DNA of 64,000 bases from positions 186,001 to 250,000 of the forward strand of contig NW_020289979.1 in the NCBI RefSeq assembly GCF_003144245.1, given 5' to 3'. Below are positions 1 through 10,100 of the stretch, in pieces (the first letter of the stretch is position 1; every line of letters starts with the position of its first letter). A program made the translations under genes and the position numbers. The notes below the pieces were generated by a model. The model was not told the origin of the DNA and did no database searches. It was given only the letters and a program-made list of their open reading frames with translations. The DNA comes from Jaminaea rosea (taxonomy: Eukaryota; Basidiomycota; Exobasidiomycetes; Microstromatales).

Positions 1-779
1 CCCCGCCTACTAAAGCAACACGTTCCACGTTCGCGAAGGCGCGGCGCAGCTCCCTGAGATGTCGGTCGGTGGCTGCTGACTTTGGTGGGGAGAGGTAGAG
101 CACAGGTGTAGCGAGTGGTCCGCCCTCGAATGTGGGGAGAGACAAGAGCGGGCCAGAGACGCTGATCAGGCTGCCTAGCCTTGGTGGTGGCGAGGAGGCA
201 GCAGTTGAGCCCTCCTCATCCTCCTCCTTCTTCCTCTCGGCCCATCGCCTTTTCCGTTCCCTCGGCCACACCGCAGCACCCTCGAGTCCCGCACTCCCAC
301 CATGCGCAAAGCCGAATACGTGGATCCTCTCGGGCTTCCACCCGCACTCGTCGACGAGATGGTCTAGCAATCCAGTCCATCGCCTCAAGAAGTCCCGAGG
401 ATCCTCCCTCTCAACGGGCATCCCCGTTACCTCATCCACAACGTCCCAATAACAGCAAGCCGTCTCTTCGGGAGGCAACCAGGGTATCCTCTTCTGACCC
501 TGCAGGGTAAGAGTGGCAGTCTGCGGGAGGATGTGCTGCAAACGCTTAGTGGCGAGGATGTGGAAGGGAGCAGCAGAATCTCCTGCCCCGTGGAGGAGTA
601 TGAGGAGATTGGTATCCACGCCGGTGGGAGAGGGAGAGAAGGAGAGGTGGGGGAAAGTGGAAGTCGAGGCGCGAGGTCGAGGCTTCTTGAGAGGTTCCGC
701 GGGTAGCGGATGCGCCTCGAAGGTGCTGTTGGGAGCCGGCATGCTTGAGGATGTTGATGCGGTGGCTTCAGACACCATG
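1..779 (-). CDS. Carboxylesterase/phospholipase (LYPLA-like) alpha/beta hydrolase, 3'-truncated by window edge
   Basis: An open minus-strand frame starts at the ATG at 779 and runs off the left edge without a stop, so only about 259 residues are visible. After a Ser/Pro-rich N-terminus of about 55 residues it reads LLILLHGAGDSAAPF, the HG(x)GDS oxyanion region typical of acyl-protein thioesterase/LYPLA hydrolases, then an LPQTATLTLQG strand. The nucleophile-elbow region is VFGFAHGGSAGLEGA. The usual GFSQGG serine is replaced by alanine, although a serine follows four residues later in GGSAG. A charged insert (KRRWAERKKEEDEEG) follows. The catalytic Asp and His would lie beyond the window. From the family one would predict a cytosolic esterase or deacylase; whether this copy is active is open. 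It is divergent from the JmjC gene. Confidence 0.75.
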
Positions 780-1102
780 TTTCTTTGATATGCTGGCTCA
801 ACGCTGCGCCCAGGTCCGTCGTCAGATTGATTCTTGTCTAGACGTCGTGGTAGCGGTGCATATCGTAGTGGAGCAGGAAGCCTTGGCCTGCATTTTGGCC
901 TCAATCCACCGTGCCGTCGGCGTCTTTCTCAGCTTTGACGCCAGAGCGGGAGTGAGACCGAGGGCGCGTGCACGAACTCAAAAGTGATGAAGCGGTGTGC
1001 GGCCGGAAATGGTTTCTGGCTTTCTCGCTGCTCTTTGTCTTTATTCACTCGCCTCGTCGTCACGACTCAGCCGTACATTGCGTCGAAGCATCGCAACAAG
1101 CC
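780..1102. promoter_or_regulatory. Divergent intergenic region, hydrolase / JmjC
   Basis: This short region lies between the start codons of two divergently transcribed genes and presumably holds both promoters. Small frames cross it, but none shows protein-like composition. No clear TATA or repeat was seen. Confidence 0.4.
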
Positions 1103-4100
1103 ATGCCGCGAGCGAGTAGAGGCTACCAGCCTTGGATTGCCTATCAAGGTAAGCTCGTGTTCTTCCCAGCACCTTACCTGGGTCACTTTAGCTCCTCACA
1201 CGACAGGGGCCGGCGAAACGCAGCATGCTCATCTTCTTCTCCCTTGTCGCACGCACATCAGGCTACGAGCCGGCCACCGGAGACAGCATTGCCCGCGAGT
1301 GCGTTGATGATCTGACACCACAACGTCTCTGGGACTCGTACATCTCCAAGCGTCGCCCCTGCATAATTAAGGGATTTCCTCGCGACGAGCAGTGGAAGGC
1401 CGATGCGTGGGTGAGTAGCCGCAGTGGACAGCTTCAATCAGTCAGCTCATGTTTGTGACACTTTTTATGCTCGCCGGCAGCGAGACCTCACGCATCTGTC
1501 CCACCTTGCAGGCCACGTCCCGGTCAAAGTCGAGCCCATCCACCCCAAGCTCGGCCACTTTGGTACAGCTGCCAAGAGGACCACGGTGCCCTTCGGCGAT
1601 TATGTAGCATCTCTGAGAAGCGAGGGGACTCTTGAAGGAGGAGGCGAGGCCGCTGATGGGCAATGGTATCTGACTACGCAGTATGATGAGGAGGACGACG
1701 ACGACGAAGGAGCGACTAGTGAGGAGCTGGGCGATCTAAGAGATGGCAACGAGAGGAAGAGGAAGCGCTCCAGCTCTGGCAGCTCGGCATCCTCTTCATC
1801 TTCCGTCTTTTCATCGACTTCCTCTTTGGACACCAACAGCCATCCCGTCGACTCTCTACTTGGCCCCACACCCCTCGACCCACCACTGCCCTCCCCCACG
1901 CACGCCCTCGCCCACTCTTTCCCGCCCAAGCCAACTCTGATGGGCAACCTCGTCCTCCAACAAACAAATCTCTGGCTAGGTGCCTCAACACAAGGCAAAT
2001 CATCAGGCCTGCATCACGACTTCCACGACAATCTCTATGCTCTCATCCGTGGACGAAAGAGATTCGTTCTCTTTCCCCCTACCGCATTCAAGTTCTTGCA
2101 CCCTCGGGGTACGGTGGAAAGGGTCCACCACAACGGGCTGATAGAGTACACCCCTCGCCCAATAGACCCAGAGGAGGGCGAAGTCCTACACGTAGATGAT
2201 CCGCGCTCCTCCCGCCTGCCGCTACGCCCCGACGGCCTCCCAGCAGGGGAAGCGGCACGCTGGCGCCTCTACGCGCGAAAGGCAGCACTTCGCCGAGTCG
2301 AGGAGGATGCGGCTGCCAGCTCCGGCGAGGGAGCCGTACCACGGGGCATGAGGAAGGGCAAAGGACGGATGACCCAGGAACAGGAGGAGGCTGAAAGTGC
2401 GATAGAGGAGGCGAGGCGAGAGGCGTGGGCTATTGCCCGATTGGAGGGGGAGGTTGAGGGGGAGAATAGTGAGGAGGAGGAGGACAGTGGGGAGGAGGAT
2501 GGAGATGATGGGAGCCTGTTTGCTAGGCTGGCGGGGATGGAGAGTGATAGTGAGGAAGAAAGAGAGGACAGCGAGGACGATGAGGAAGGAGGGTACGACC
2601 CGGAGCTCCAGATGGCTCTCCAGGCTCTGGCCAGACGAGCAGCTCAGGGTGATATGCAGGCTGCTGAGGCGCTGCGTAGCCTCGTACAAGACGATGACGA
2701 TGACGAGGAAGAAGAAGACGCGGAGGAGGAGGAGGAAGAGGACGACTCAGAGGAGCTTCAAGGTGCCTTACTTGAGGAGATTGACTCCGACGATGACAAC
2801 GATGACAACGACTCCTCTTTGGCAGAAGACGACGGCGCACGACGCTCTCCACCCCTGGTTATCCCCCGCAATCACGGGCACAACCTCCCTGGCGGCCTCC
2901 GTCGAGACGATGGGGATGACGAAGGATCTGACTTCTTCGGGGAAGACGACGGCCCCATTGGCCAGTTCGATGACTTTGCCGCGAATGCCGAGCTGCTCTT
3001 GGCAGACGATGATGACGAAGAGGGTGGAGGCCAGGGCGGCATCGGAGAAGGAGGGGATGCTGAGGCCGAGGAGGAGGAGTTGAGGGCTATGGCTGCGCTG
3101 AGGGGCGAGGTGATGCGTCGAATGGCTAGGGCTGCCGGAGGAGCGAGCGCTGCCTCGCGTCGGGGCAGAGGAGCGGGAAGGAGCGTGCATGGCTCCAGAG
3201 CGTTGATGCGCATTCAGCAAGTCGGCGCCTCAGACGACGAGGACGAGGATGATGGCGAAGAGGACTTGGGCAATCTCGACTCCGACGATGATGAGGACGA
3301 GGAAGAAGACGACGCGGCCGAAGAAGAGAGGCTCGAGCGCTTGCTCGCTGCCCATCGCCAAGGGCTGGACATTGATGATGATTTCCACGAGCTGGACTCA
3401 GAAGACGACGACGAAGGTGATGACGAGGATGAAGAGGACGACGAGGACGACAGCGAGGACTTTGACGAAGCCAATCTCGACGAAGGTGATGCAGTACTCG
3501 CTGCACTTGCGGCACAAGCTCGCGGACAAGGCTACCAGGACGAGGACGACCAGGAGGACGAAAGCGAACCAGACGACAGCGACAGCGATCTCACGACGCC
3601 CACCACCACTTCCTCGTCTGCTCCATCCGACCAAAACGAACCCCTCTCGTTCTCGCTTATCCCGCCCGCCGTACTTCACGCCCACTTCGGGTTGGACGAC
3701 TCCCTGGCCTCTCCCGCCGGCACATCCTCCCCTACCTCTTTAGCAGGGAAAGAGCCACGCTCCAAGCTCTACCCCCTGCGCGGTAAACGACCCCTTCCGG
3801 GCTGCCCTCAGCCGCTAGTCGCAGAGCTCCAAGAGGGAGAGATGCTGTTCTTGCCCGCCGGCTGGTGGCACGAGGTCACCAGTCAGGCTAGCTCACAGGA
3901 ATCCAATGGCAGCGCCACGGAAGACGCCGACGCGAGAGTGCACATGGCTCTCAACTTTTGGTTCCATCCGCCAGACAATCTCCTCCCTTCTGATCCGCCT
4001 GCTCTCAATGGCGTTGGCGAAGAGAAGAGAGGCAGCGGTAAGAAGAAGGGTCGCCGTGCGCAGCAACAGGCCGGATCTGGGTCCGGCAGCGGTAGCGCTA

Positions 4101-4297
4101 CTGCTCAGAATGGCGAAGGAGCCGATGGCGGAGGGTTTGCCCAGCCCTATCGCGACGTCGAGGTGTGGGATTGCTTGCGCGAGGAGGTCAAGAGGCTCGT
4201 ATCTGAGGCAATCGCGAAAGGCGATGAAGGACGCAAAGCAGATGGCACTGAAGGGGAGCCGGCAGTCGGCAGTAAGAAGAGAGCGAGGAGGACGTAG
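1103..4297 (+). CDS. JmjC/cupin-8 domain protein with very large acidic insertion
   Basis: Proposed exons are 1103-1148, 1262-1410 and 1481-4297 (introns 113 and 70 nt), giving 1003 residues. The first exon is chosen because its single-base phase joins cleanly to GYEPATGDSIARE; a start at 987 with a shorter 58-nt intron is possible. The N-terminal part (RLWDSYISKRRPCIIKG) and the core LHHDFHDNLYALIRGRKRF are typical of the cupin-8/JmjC class related to JMJD7 and TYW5. Fe(II) ligands are visible as H243 and D245 (HxD), and the distal histidine H862 in PAGWWHEV, followed by MALNFWFHPP. About 620 residues separate the two halves of the iron site, where roughly 100 is normal. Nearly all the excess is Asp/Glu runs (about nt 2160-3770). 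The likely activity is 2-oxoglutarate-dependent hydroxylation or demethylation; the substrate is unknown. The C-terminus is basic (KKGRRAQQQ, KKRARRT), suggesting a nuclear protein. Confidence 0.85.
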
Positions 4298-4451
4298 ATG
4301 GAAGCCAATTTGTCTCACAGCAAATATCACGAGAGAGCAATCAAGTGGGGGAGGCCAAGTTGCCTCATCTATGCGCATGTCTATTTGTCGTGAGGCTTCG
4401 TCAAGTCTATCTGTCGTAATACAGCAGCATCACCAACGCCTGCCTATCGCT

Positions 4452-6608
4452 CTACGGCCCAGCCGTCAGAAGCGCCTCATCTGTCCTCCTCCTGCACGCC
4501 TTGAGGAATTTGACCAAATCCGTCCCGCCCGTACCGACGGGCCCTGCCTGCTCTTTCTCCATTTCCTTTGCCCCTTCAACAATCGCCTGCGCCTCTTGTG
4601 GCTGAAGTGTCTTTGCAACAGTGCGCGCGTAATCCTCTTGGTCCTCCAACAGGGGAGCATACTCAGGTGGTGGGGGACGGCGGGCTTGCGACACTATGTA
4701 GAGTGTGGCTACGCGCATGTGCTCGTCACGGAGTGAGCGGAGAGAAGAAAGGGCTGCGTTGTATGCCTTGGGCAGAGGGTGTGTAGCAGCGTTTGGGCAT
4801 GACTGCGCCAGGTGACGGATGGGCGAGGGGTAATGCTTCTCAGGCCTCTTCTCCTCGCTGTCGAGATCGATATCCATCGCCTCCTCGGGAAGCTGGGCAC
4901 GCTCCTCCTCGTCAGCCGCAGCGGCCAAGCTCTGCAAGTGCGTGAGGAAGCGCCTGTGTTGACCAGGCATGTAGAGCTGCATGCGCTGCATGAAGGTGCC
5001 GTCTTCATTGCCTTCGCCCTTGGCTCGTTCTGCCGATGCAGGACCTTTGCGCTGCTGTTGCTGACCACCTCCATGACCAGCAGGGGGGGCAACGTGCCCC
5101 TTGACCCCAGCGTGATCGACATCCAGGAAGACATCCAACGCATGAATGAGGGATGATTGACCAGCTGATGGGCCGGTGAAGAGGCGTGGCTGCAACGCCT
5201 CGCTATATTCCTCCTCACGGGAAGAAGGATAAAACCATCCTCTTCCACCATCCGGAGCGGCGTCCCCTCCTCTAAACCACGGCCTGATCGCCCAATAAAA
5301 GGTTGCAGGGTCACACGCCTTTCGCACATCCTTCAGTGTCTGCTCCAGCTCGCCTACCACTCCCACTAATCTCTGCAGGTATTGAGCCACACGACGTCTG
5401 GCCAGCTCGTCCGCAACGAAGCATTCGTCGAGACTTGCCCGCATGAGACCGAGCGCGGCTACGCCTTGAAGCTCGATGAGGAGGGAGGTGAGGAAGAAAT
5501 GATGCTCCGATTCCGTGCCGCTGAAGGTCTCGACGATGCGAAGGTTACCAGGCGTGAGGCCGGCAGAGGGGTTGATGAAAGTCCAGTTCCAGAGTACCGT
5601 ATCCGCGTAGGTGAGGATGGGTGGCAAGTCCAGCTGGTGGGAGAGGGCGAGAAGCGGCACTGAGATGGAGGCAGGGAGGCGAGAGGCATAGTGGCCTAGT
5701 GACTCCGAATGGAGAGAGGCAGCGTCTGCAATGTCCTCTGCGCAGAGCGGGGCCGTAGAGGAGGAGGCGGCCTCGCCACCTCGACGCCACCTAAGGGCTG
5801 AAGCCAGCCAACTTGAGCTGGAGGCTGCTTGATTGGTGCTAGCCTTCTCCTGCGCTTCGTGCATTGCCCTCGCCAGCTTGGACGGCTGCGGCTGGCTATG
5901 CAGGTAGTAGTGCGCCAGAAACGTCAAGACGACGTGGCCTCGTCTTGCGAAGCGGATGTCTTGCCTCATCTTGTCGCTCAGCTCCTCCATCACCGGCATC
6001 TCCTCCCTGATAGCCCGTCGCCAAGCCCTGCAACGTCTTCGATGCTGCTTATCTACCGCTGCGCCACCGCCATTGATGGCTAGGCCGACTTCCCGAGCCC
6101 CATCGAGGAAACGCTCCCAGACTGACTCGTGGAGGGAGTGAGGGATGCGTGAGAGGGGCGCTTGCGGAGGGAGGAAGCCGGAGCGAACATCGATATCGAA
6201 GTCGGCGCCTGCTAGGGTCGATGTGTCCGGCAGAGAGGAGAGAGATGGAGCCGTAGTAGCTGCAGACGGGGCAGTAGGAAGAGGTCCGGCACTTGAAAGG
6301 AATCGAGCAATGTCATCCAGGCCGTCAGATGAGGGGGCCGGTGACGTTGACAGGCGTGATGAAGATGCTCGAGATGGTGACGATGGTCCAGCTTCGGCCG
6401 ACTGCTGAGCGTGATATCCCGCGGTAGCCTTGCCCTGTTGAGCAAGGAAATGGTCGGGTGGAATGGCGAACGAAGGCTCAGCATCCACAGTCATCGAGGT
6501 CGACATTGGTGACGATGAGGACTCAGCGTCGAGCGCATGAGCGCGACGAAGCTGCTCCATCCTCTGCTTGAACGTCATTGTCGACGACGAGGAAGACGGC
6601 GATGACAT
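4452..6608 (-). CDS. BNA2: Indoleamine 2,3-dioxygenase (first step of kynurenine pathway)
   Basis: A single uninterrupted frame encodes 718 residues from the ATG at 6608 (MSSPSSSSSTMTFKQRMEQL). An in-frame ATG at 6770 would add 54 residues but lacks family support. The IDO fold begins near residue 140. Diagnostic blocks are SVPLLALSHQLDLPPILTYA, the LWNWTFINP stretch, FSGTESEHHFF, ATFYWAIRPWFRGG, the SAGQSS substrate loop, MPGQHRRFL, and LRDEHMRVAT, which carries the proximal haem-ligating histidine (about residue 630). The enzyme is a cytosolic haem protein that opens the indole ring of L-tryptophan to N-formylkynurenine, feeding de novo NAD+ synthesis. It is much longer than yeast Bna2 (about 450 residues) because of the Ser-rich leader and three low-complexity inserts, one Gly/Gln-rich and one acidic. 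It is convergent with the JmjC gene, only 154 bp away. Confidence 0.92.
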   Translation of the reverse strand: MSSPSSSSSTMTFKQRMEQLRRAHALDAESSSSPMSTSMTVDAEPSFAIPPDHFLAQQGKATAGYHAQQSAEAGPSSPSRASSSRLSTSPAPSSDGLDDIARFLSSAGPLPTAPSAATTAPSLSSLPDTSTLAGADFDIDVRSGFLPPQAPLSRIPHSLHESVWERFLDGAREVGLAINGGGAAVDKQHRRRCRAWRRAIREEMPVMEELSDKMRQDIRFARRGHVVLTFLAHYYLHSQPQPSKLARAMHEAQEKASTNQAASSSSWLASALRWRRGGEAASSSTAPLCAEDIADAASLHSESLGHYASRLPASISVPLLALSHQLDLPPILTYADTVLWNWTFINPSAGLTPGNLRIVETFSGTESEHHFFLTSLLIELQGVAALGLMRASLDECFVADELARRRVAQYLQRLVGVVGELEQTLKDVRKACDPATFYWAIRPWFRGGDAAPDGGRGWFYPSSREEEYSEALQPRLFTGPSAGQSSLIHALDVFLDVDHAGVKGHVAPPAGHGGGQQQQRKGPASAERAKGEGNEDGTFMQRMQLYMPGQHRRFLTHLQSLAAAADEEERAQLPEEAMDIDLDSEEKRPEKHYPSPIRHLAQSCPNAATHPLPKAYNAALSSLRSLRDEHMRVATLYIVSQARRPPPPEYAPLLEDQEDYARTVAKTLQPQEAQAIVEGAKEMEKEQAGPVGTGGTDLVKFLKACRRRTDEALLTAGP

Positions 6609-7157
6609 GGCTACAGATGTGGTGGCGAAGAAGTGAGAATGTATGCTACGGATCCTTTGACCTTTGAATCTTGTATCGGCCCAAAGAAGTCCAAACTCCC
6701 CGCCCCGTTGACGCAAGGCGGCTTCTCGATCCCCGTCCGCCTGCTTAGAGCTCTCCGTCCTCGCCCGCATCGCATCGCCACGCGGCAATCGCAGCCGAAG
6801 TGAGCTGAGGCGACGCCACCTTCTTACGAGAGGGCCAAAATAGCCCGCCGCCACGACCCACGGGCCTGGGGCAACATTACCTCAAACACGCTTGTGGAGA
6901 AGCCTGTGGCCAAGGAGAATCGACCAATGGTATCAATGTGAGAGAAGAAGAGCGCAAGGCAAGAAGAAAGACAACATGGAGGAAGAAGAAAGGGATCGTG
7001 GAAGAAGGAGCAAGGGTAATGATGATGGGAACAAACCCATTGGCGAGTAAGGCAAATGTCCATGCAGAGGGGAATGAGGGCACCTTCGTCCTCAGATGTT
7101 AACAACGGCTTCGTCTGTCCCACGTCTTTCCGCGCCCCCTCGTCCCTGCAACAGCGT
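6609..7157. other. Intergenic, 5' of IDO and 3' of BEM2
   Basis: Both flanking genes are on the minus strand, so this holds the IDO promoter and leader plus the BEM2 3' end. In-frame codons extend upstream of the IDO start to about 6854 but carry only one further ATG (6770). No other coding signal was seen. Confidence 0.4.
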
Positions 7158-10100
7158 CTAATGTCGCCCGCCAGCCTGCTGCGCTCCTGCTCCCTCCTCG
7201 TGTCGCATCGCCCTCAGCACATCCATCATGGCCTCGTCGGGGAGCAAGCTCGACCGCACCGCAACGGCAGCCGATTCGCCCAGATCAATGTCCACCGCAT
7301 CCTGGTAGATGGAGAGCTCCTCGCGGCGGGAGTCCCGTCGTGGGAGAGTGGGGCGCTGCAGCGCTTGACCGGCGAGTGAAGCGTCTGCCGTACTCAGTTG
7401 CGCTGGAGTCTGTGGGTTTGGGGTGTGTTGAGCATCCGTGGTCGATTCAGCGCTGCCGCCGCCACCACGGGGAAGGAGGCCAGCATTCGTTGCGGCAGAG
7501 GCTGCGGCTGCGGCTGAGGCGTCATTTTGCAGCTGCGCGAGCAGCTCATCTGCTGTAAGTCCACCGCCTTCTTCGCTCTGAATTGTGGCGCTGGTGTCGC
7601 CAGCCTCGTCGATGTCCTCGAGGCCGGTCGCTGGGTTCGCAGCAGTAACCGCATTGTCAAAAGTCTCTCCCTCGTTGGATCGCTCTCCTGCTACCGCCTC
7701 CTCGCCTTCAGCGTCCTCCTCCTGCTCACCCTCCGCCGGCTCAGGATCGAAGATCCACTCGTAGTACTGCACCATGATCTTGACCACGTTCGCCTTCTTA
7801 CCAATCTGCCCAAACGCCTCTGCAACACTTGTAGCCGAGGGTGGCGGATTGAGCAGGGAAGTACCGAAGATGAGCCCAATGTTGTGCGGCAGCATCTTGT
7901 TCTTCTCCCCCTCCTCGACCACGCGCGCGAGGTGCTCGCAAGTGCGACGCAGGAGGTCGAAGTGCGCCTTGGGGAAAGACCAGATGAGGTCGCGCAGAGC
8001 GATGAGCCGATCGTCCGAGTTTTCCAGCGCTTCAGCCTCGATGATCGGATTGTAGAAGCTGAACGGAACCACTGGCTCAGGGAGCTCACGGAACCAAAGC
8101 TTGATGAGACCACTGATCGCGTGCACATCGGAGAATTCGCCGTGCTGTAGGTCAATGCTCTCAGGCGGGCGACTTCGGAAAGCTTGCTCCATCGCTTCGA
8201 TCGTGGACTTGGAGCCCGAGATGCGGTAGATGCCCACTTCTTGGAGACCGCGTGACTCGATCTCGTTGAACATGCGCTCCAGGCCGAGAGGGATGGGCCG
8301 GCCTTCCCTCTCGACCAGGGTGGGGATGTCCTGACCGAAGAGCGAGGTGAAGTTCGCCGCAGAGGAGGAAGCGTTCTTCGCCATGTACCCTCCGCGCCCG
8401 GCACCACCTGCTTGACGACGCGGATCATTGCTGCCGGCCGGACGAGGACCCTCACGTACCGCCTTGTCCATTTGTGCGAGCCAGTCAGCCAGCTCTGCCT
8501 GTCCTGACGCCTGCAGGAGGATGCGTTGCCCGTCGAGCGAGGAAACATGGAAGACAAAGGAGCGCTGAGTGTTGTTCCAGACTGTGACATCTGCCCCACC
8601 AAGACTGACGACCATTGACGGCTTCTGACTGATCGGGATAGCAGAGACCAGGTCGCTGTAGGGGCGTTGCCCGTAATGGTCGGTAGCACCGCCAGACACC
8701 CCGCCAAGGGCTTGCCCTCCGCCACCACCGAGTCGAGCTGCTCCGCGCCAGAGGGAGGTCATACGGCGCGACTTCTTGTCCGAGGGGAAGCCACTACCTC
8801 CACCGCCCACGCCAGCTGGTACCATCAGCGTTACAGAGCTGCTAGTTGACGAGCGGCCGATGATCTCCTGTGGTCCCATCGCCGGGGAGCGTGACGCTGT
8901 CGTCTTCGCCGCTTCCAATGCAGAGCGCAATGTTTCGAACGCGTGCCTGTCGCGCTGTTGCTTGTCCTGCTGCTCGGACATGAGCTTCTGCAGCGGCCTG
9001 AATGCACGCCAAGTCGTGTCGCGAGGTAGAGGGGGCGCGCTGCTGGCCTCGTGGGCAGCATCGTCCTTGAAGGCCCGGCGATCCCAGACGACCCTGCGTA
9101 GCTTGGTCTGCATGACCGAAAGTCGGGCACCCGCTAGCTCAGCTGTCTTTGGATCGACGACTGTGCGCGTGTTGCCGTCGCCAGGCTGCTTGCGAAGGGA
9201 GAGGCTCGACTCGATGAGGCTGTGCACAATCTGCGAGCGTTCGAAGTCGACGTAGGAGCTGTCGGCCTGCGCGACGGCTGAACGACGCGAGAGGGCTTGT
9301 GCGATGGACTTGAGCAGCCAGCCGACGTCAGGAGTCGCGGGAGAGGAGGCGGCCGCCTGGTTGAGGGTAGACAGCGCATCTGGGCGCGGCAGCAAGTCAT
9401 CGAGCCCCTCGCCCGTCCCACCTCGAGCGTGACAAACGCCCTGCCAGGCCCTGACGAACGTCCTGCTCTCCGAGGACGTCAAGCTTGCGACAATGATGCT
9501 CTCAACGAATGAACCGACTGTCAAGTCCTGTATAGGCGCAGCACCGGCGAGAGGCACCGCGTTGGCTGCTGGAGTAGCGGTGGCCTCTTCGGGCATGCGA
9601 GCGCGCAGCATTCTTGCTCTGCACAGCCAAATGGCGTCGATGAGCTTCTCGATACGGTTCTGCCTATGCTGGACACCGATGCGCGTCTCGATGATGTGTA
9701 TGGCGATCCAACCTCGCAGCAAGCTCTGCGCAGCACAAGCGTCTCGCACTGAGGCTGGCATGCGTTCCCCTAGTGATGGGGAGGGGGCCGAGGACGCCTT
9801 GCTGCTGCCTTCGCTTGCTCCACCAGGCCTGAGCAATTCCAGCAATTTGTACATCGTCAAGACCTGCGGCTCGTCTGGCCCCGCATCGCGCACGATGTGC
9901 CAGCCAAGCGGATCCTGAGCTTGGCGTTCAAGTAGCTCTGCGGAGATCAGTAGATCGCGCTCTGTGATTTTGTCGAAGAATACGCCAGCTACCGACTCGA
10001 GGTAGTCGACAAGGGCGACAGGTGAGGCTTGGTCGAAGTCAAAGTCAAGGTCGCGTGCAGAGGGAGCCGCTGAGGATGACGAGGGGTTCGCTTGAGCGCG

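Noticed and set aside
2768-3515. Several long antisense Ser- or Arg-rich frames opposite the JmjC acidic region
   Set aside because: GAG/GAC repeats on the plus strand automatically give open Ser/Arg/Leu-rich frames on the other. The JmjC frame has conserved motifs on both sides, the antisense frames have none.
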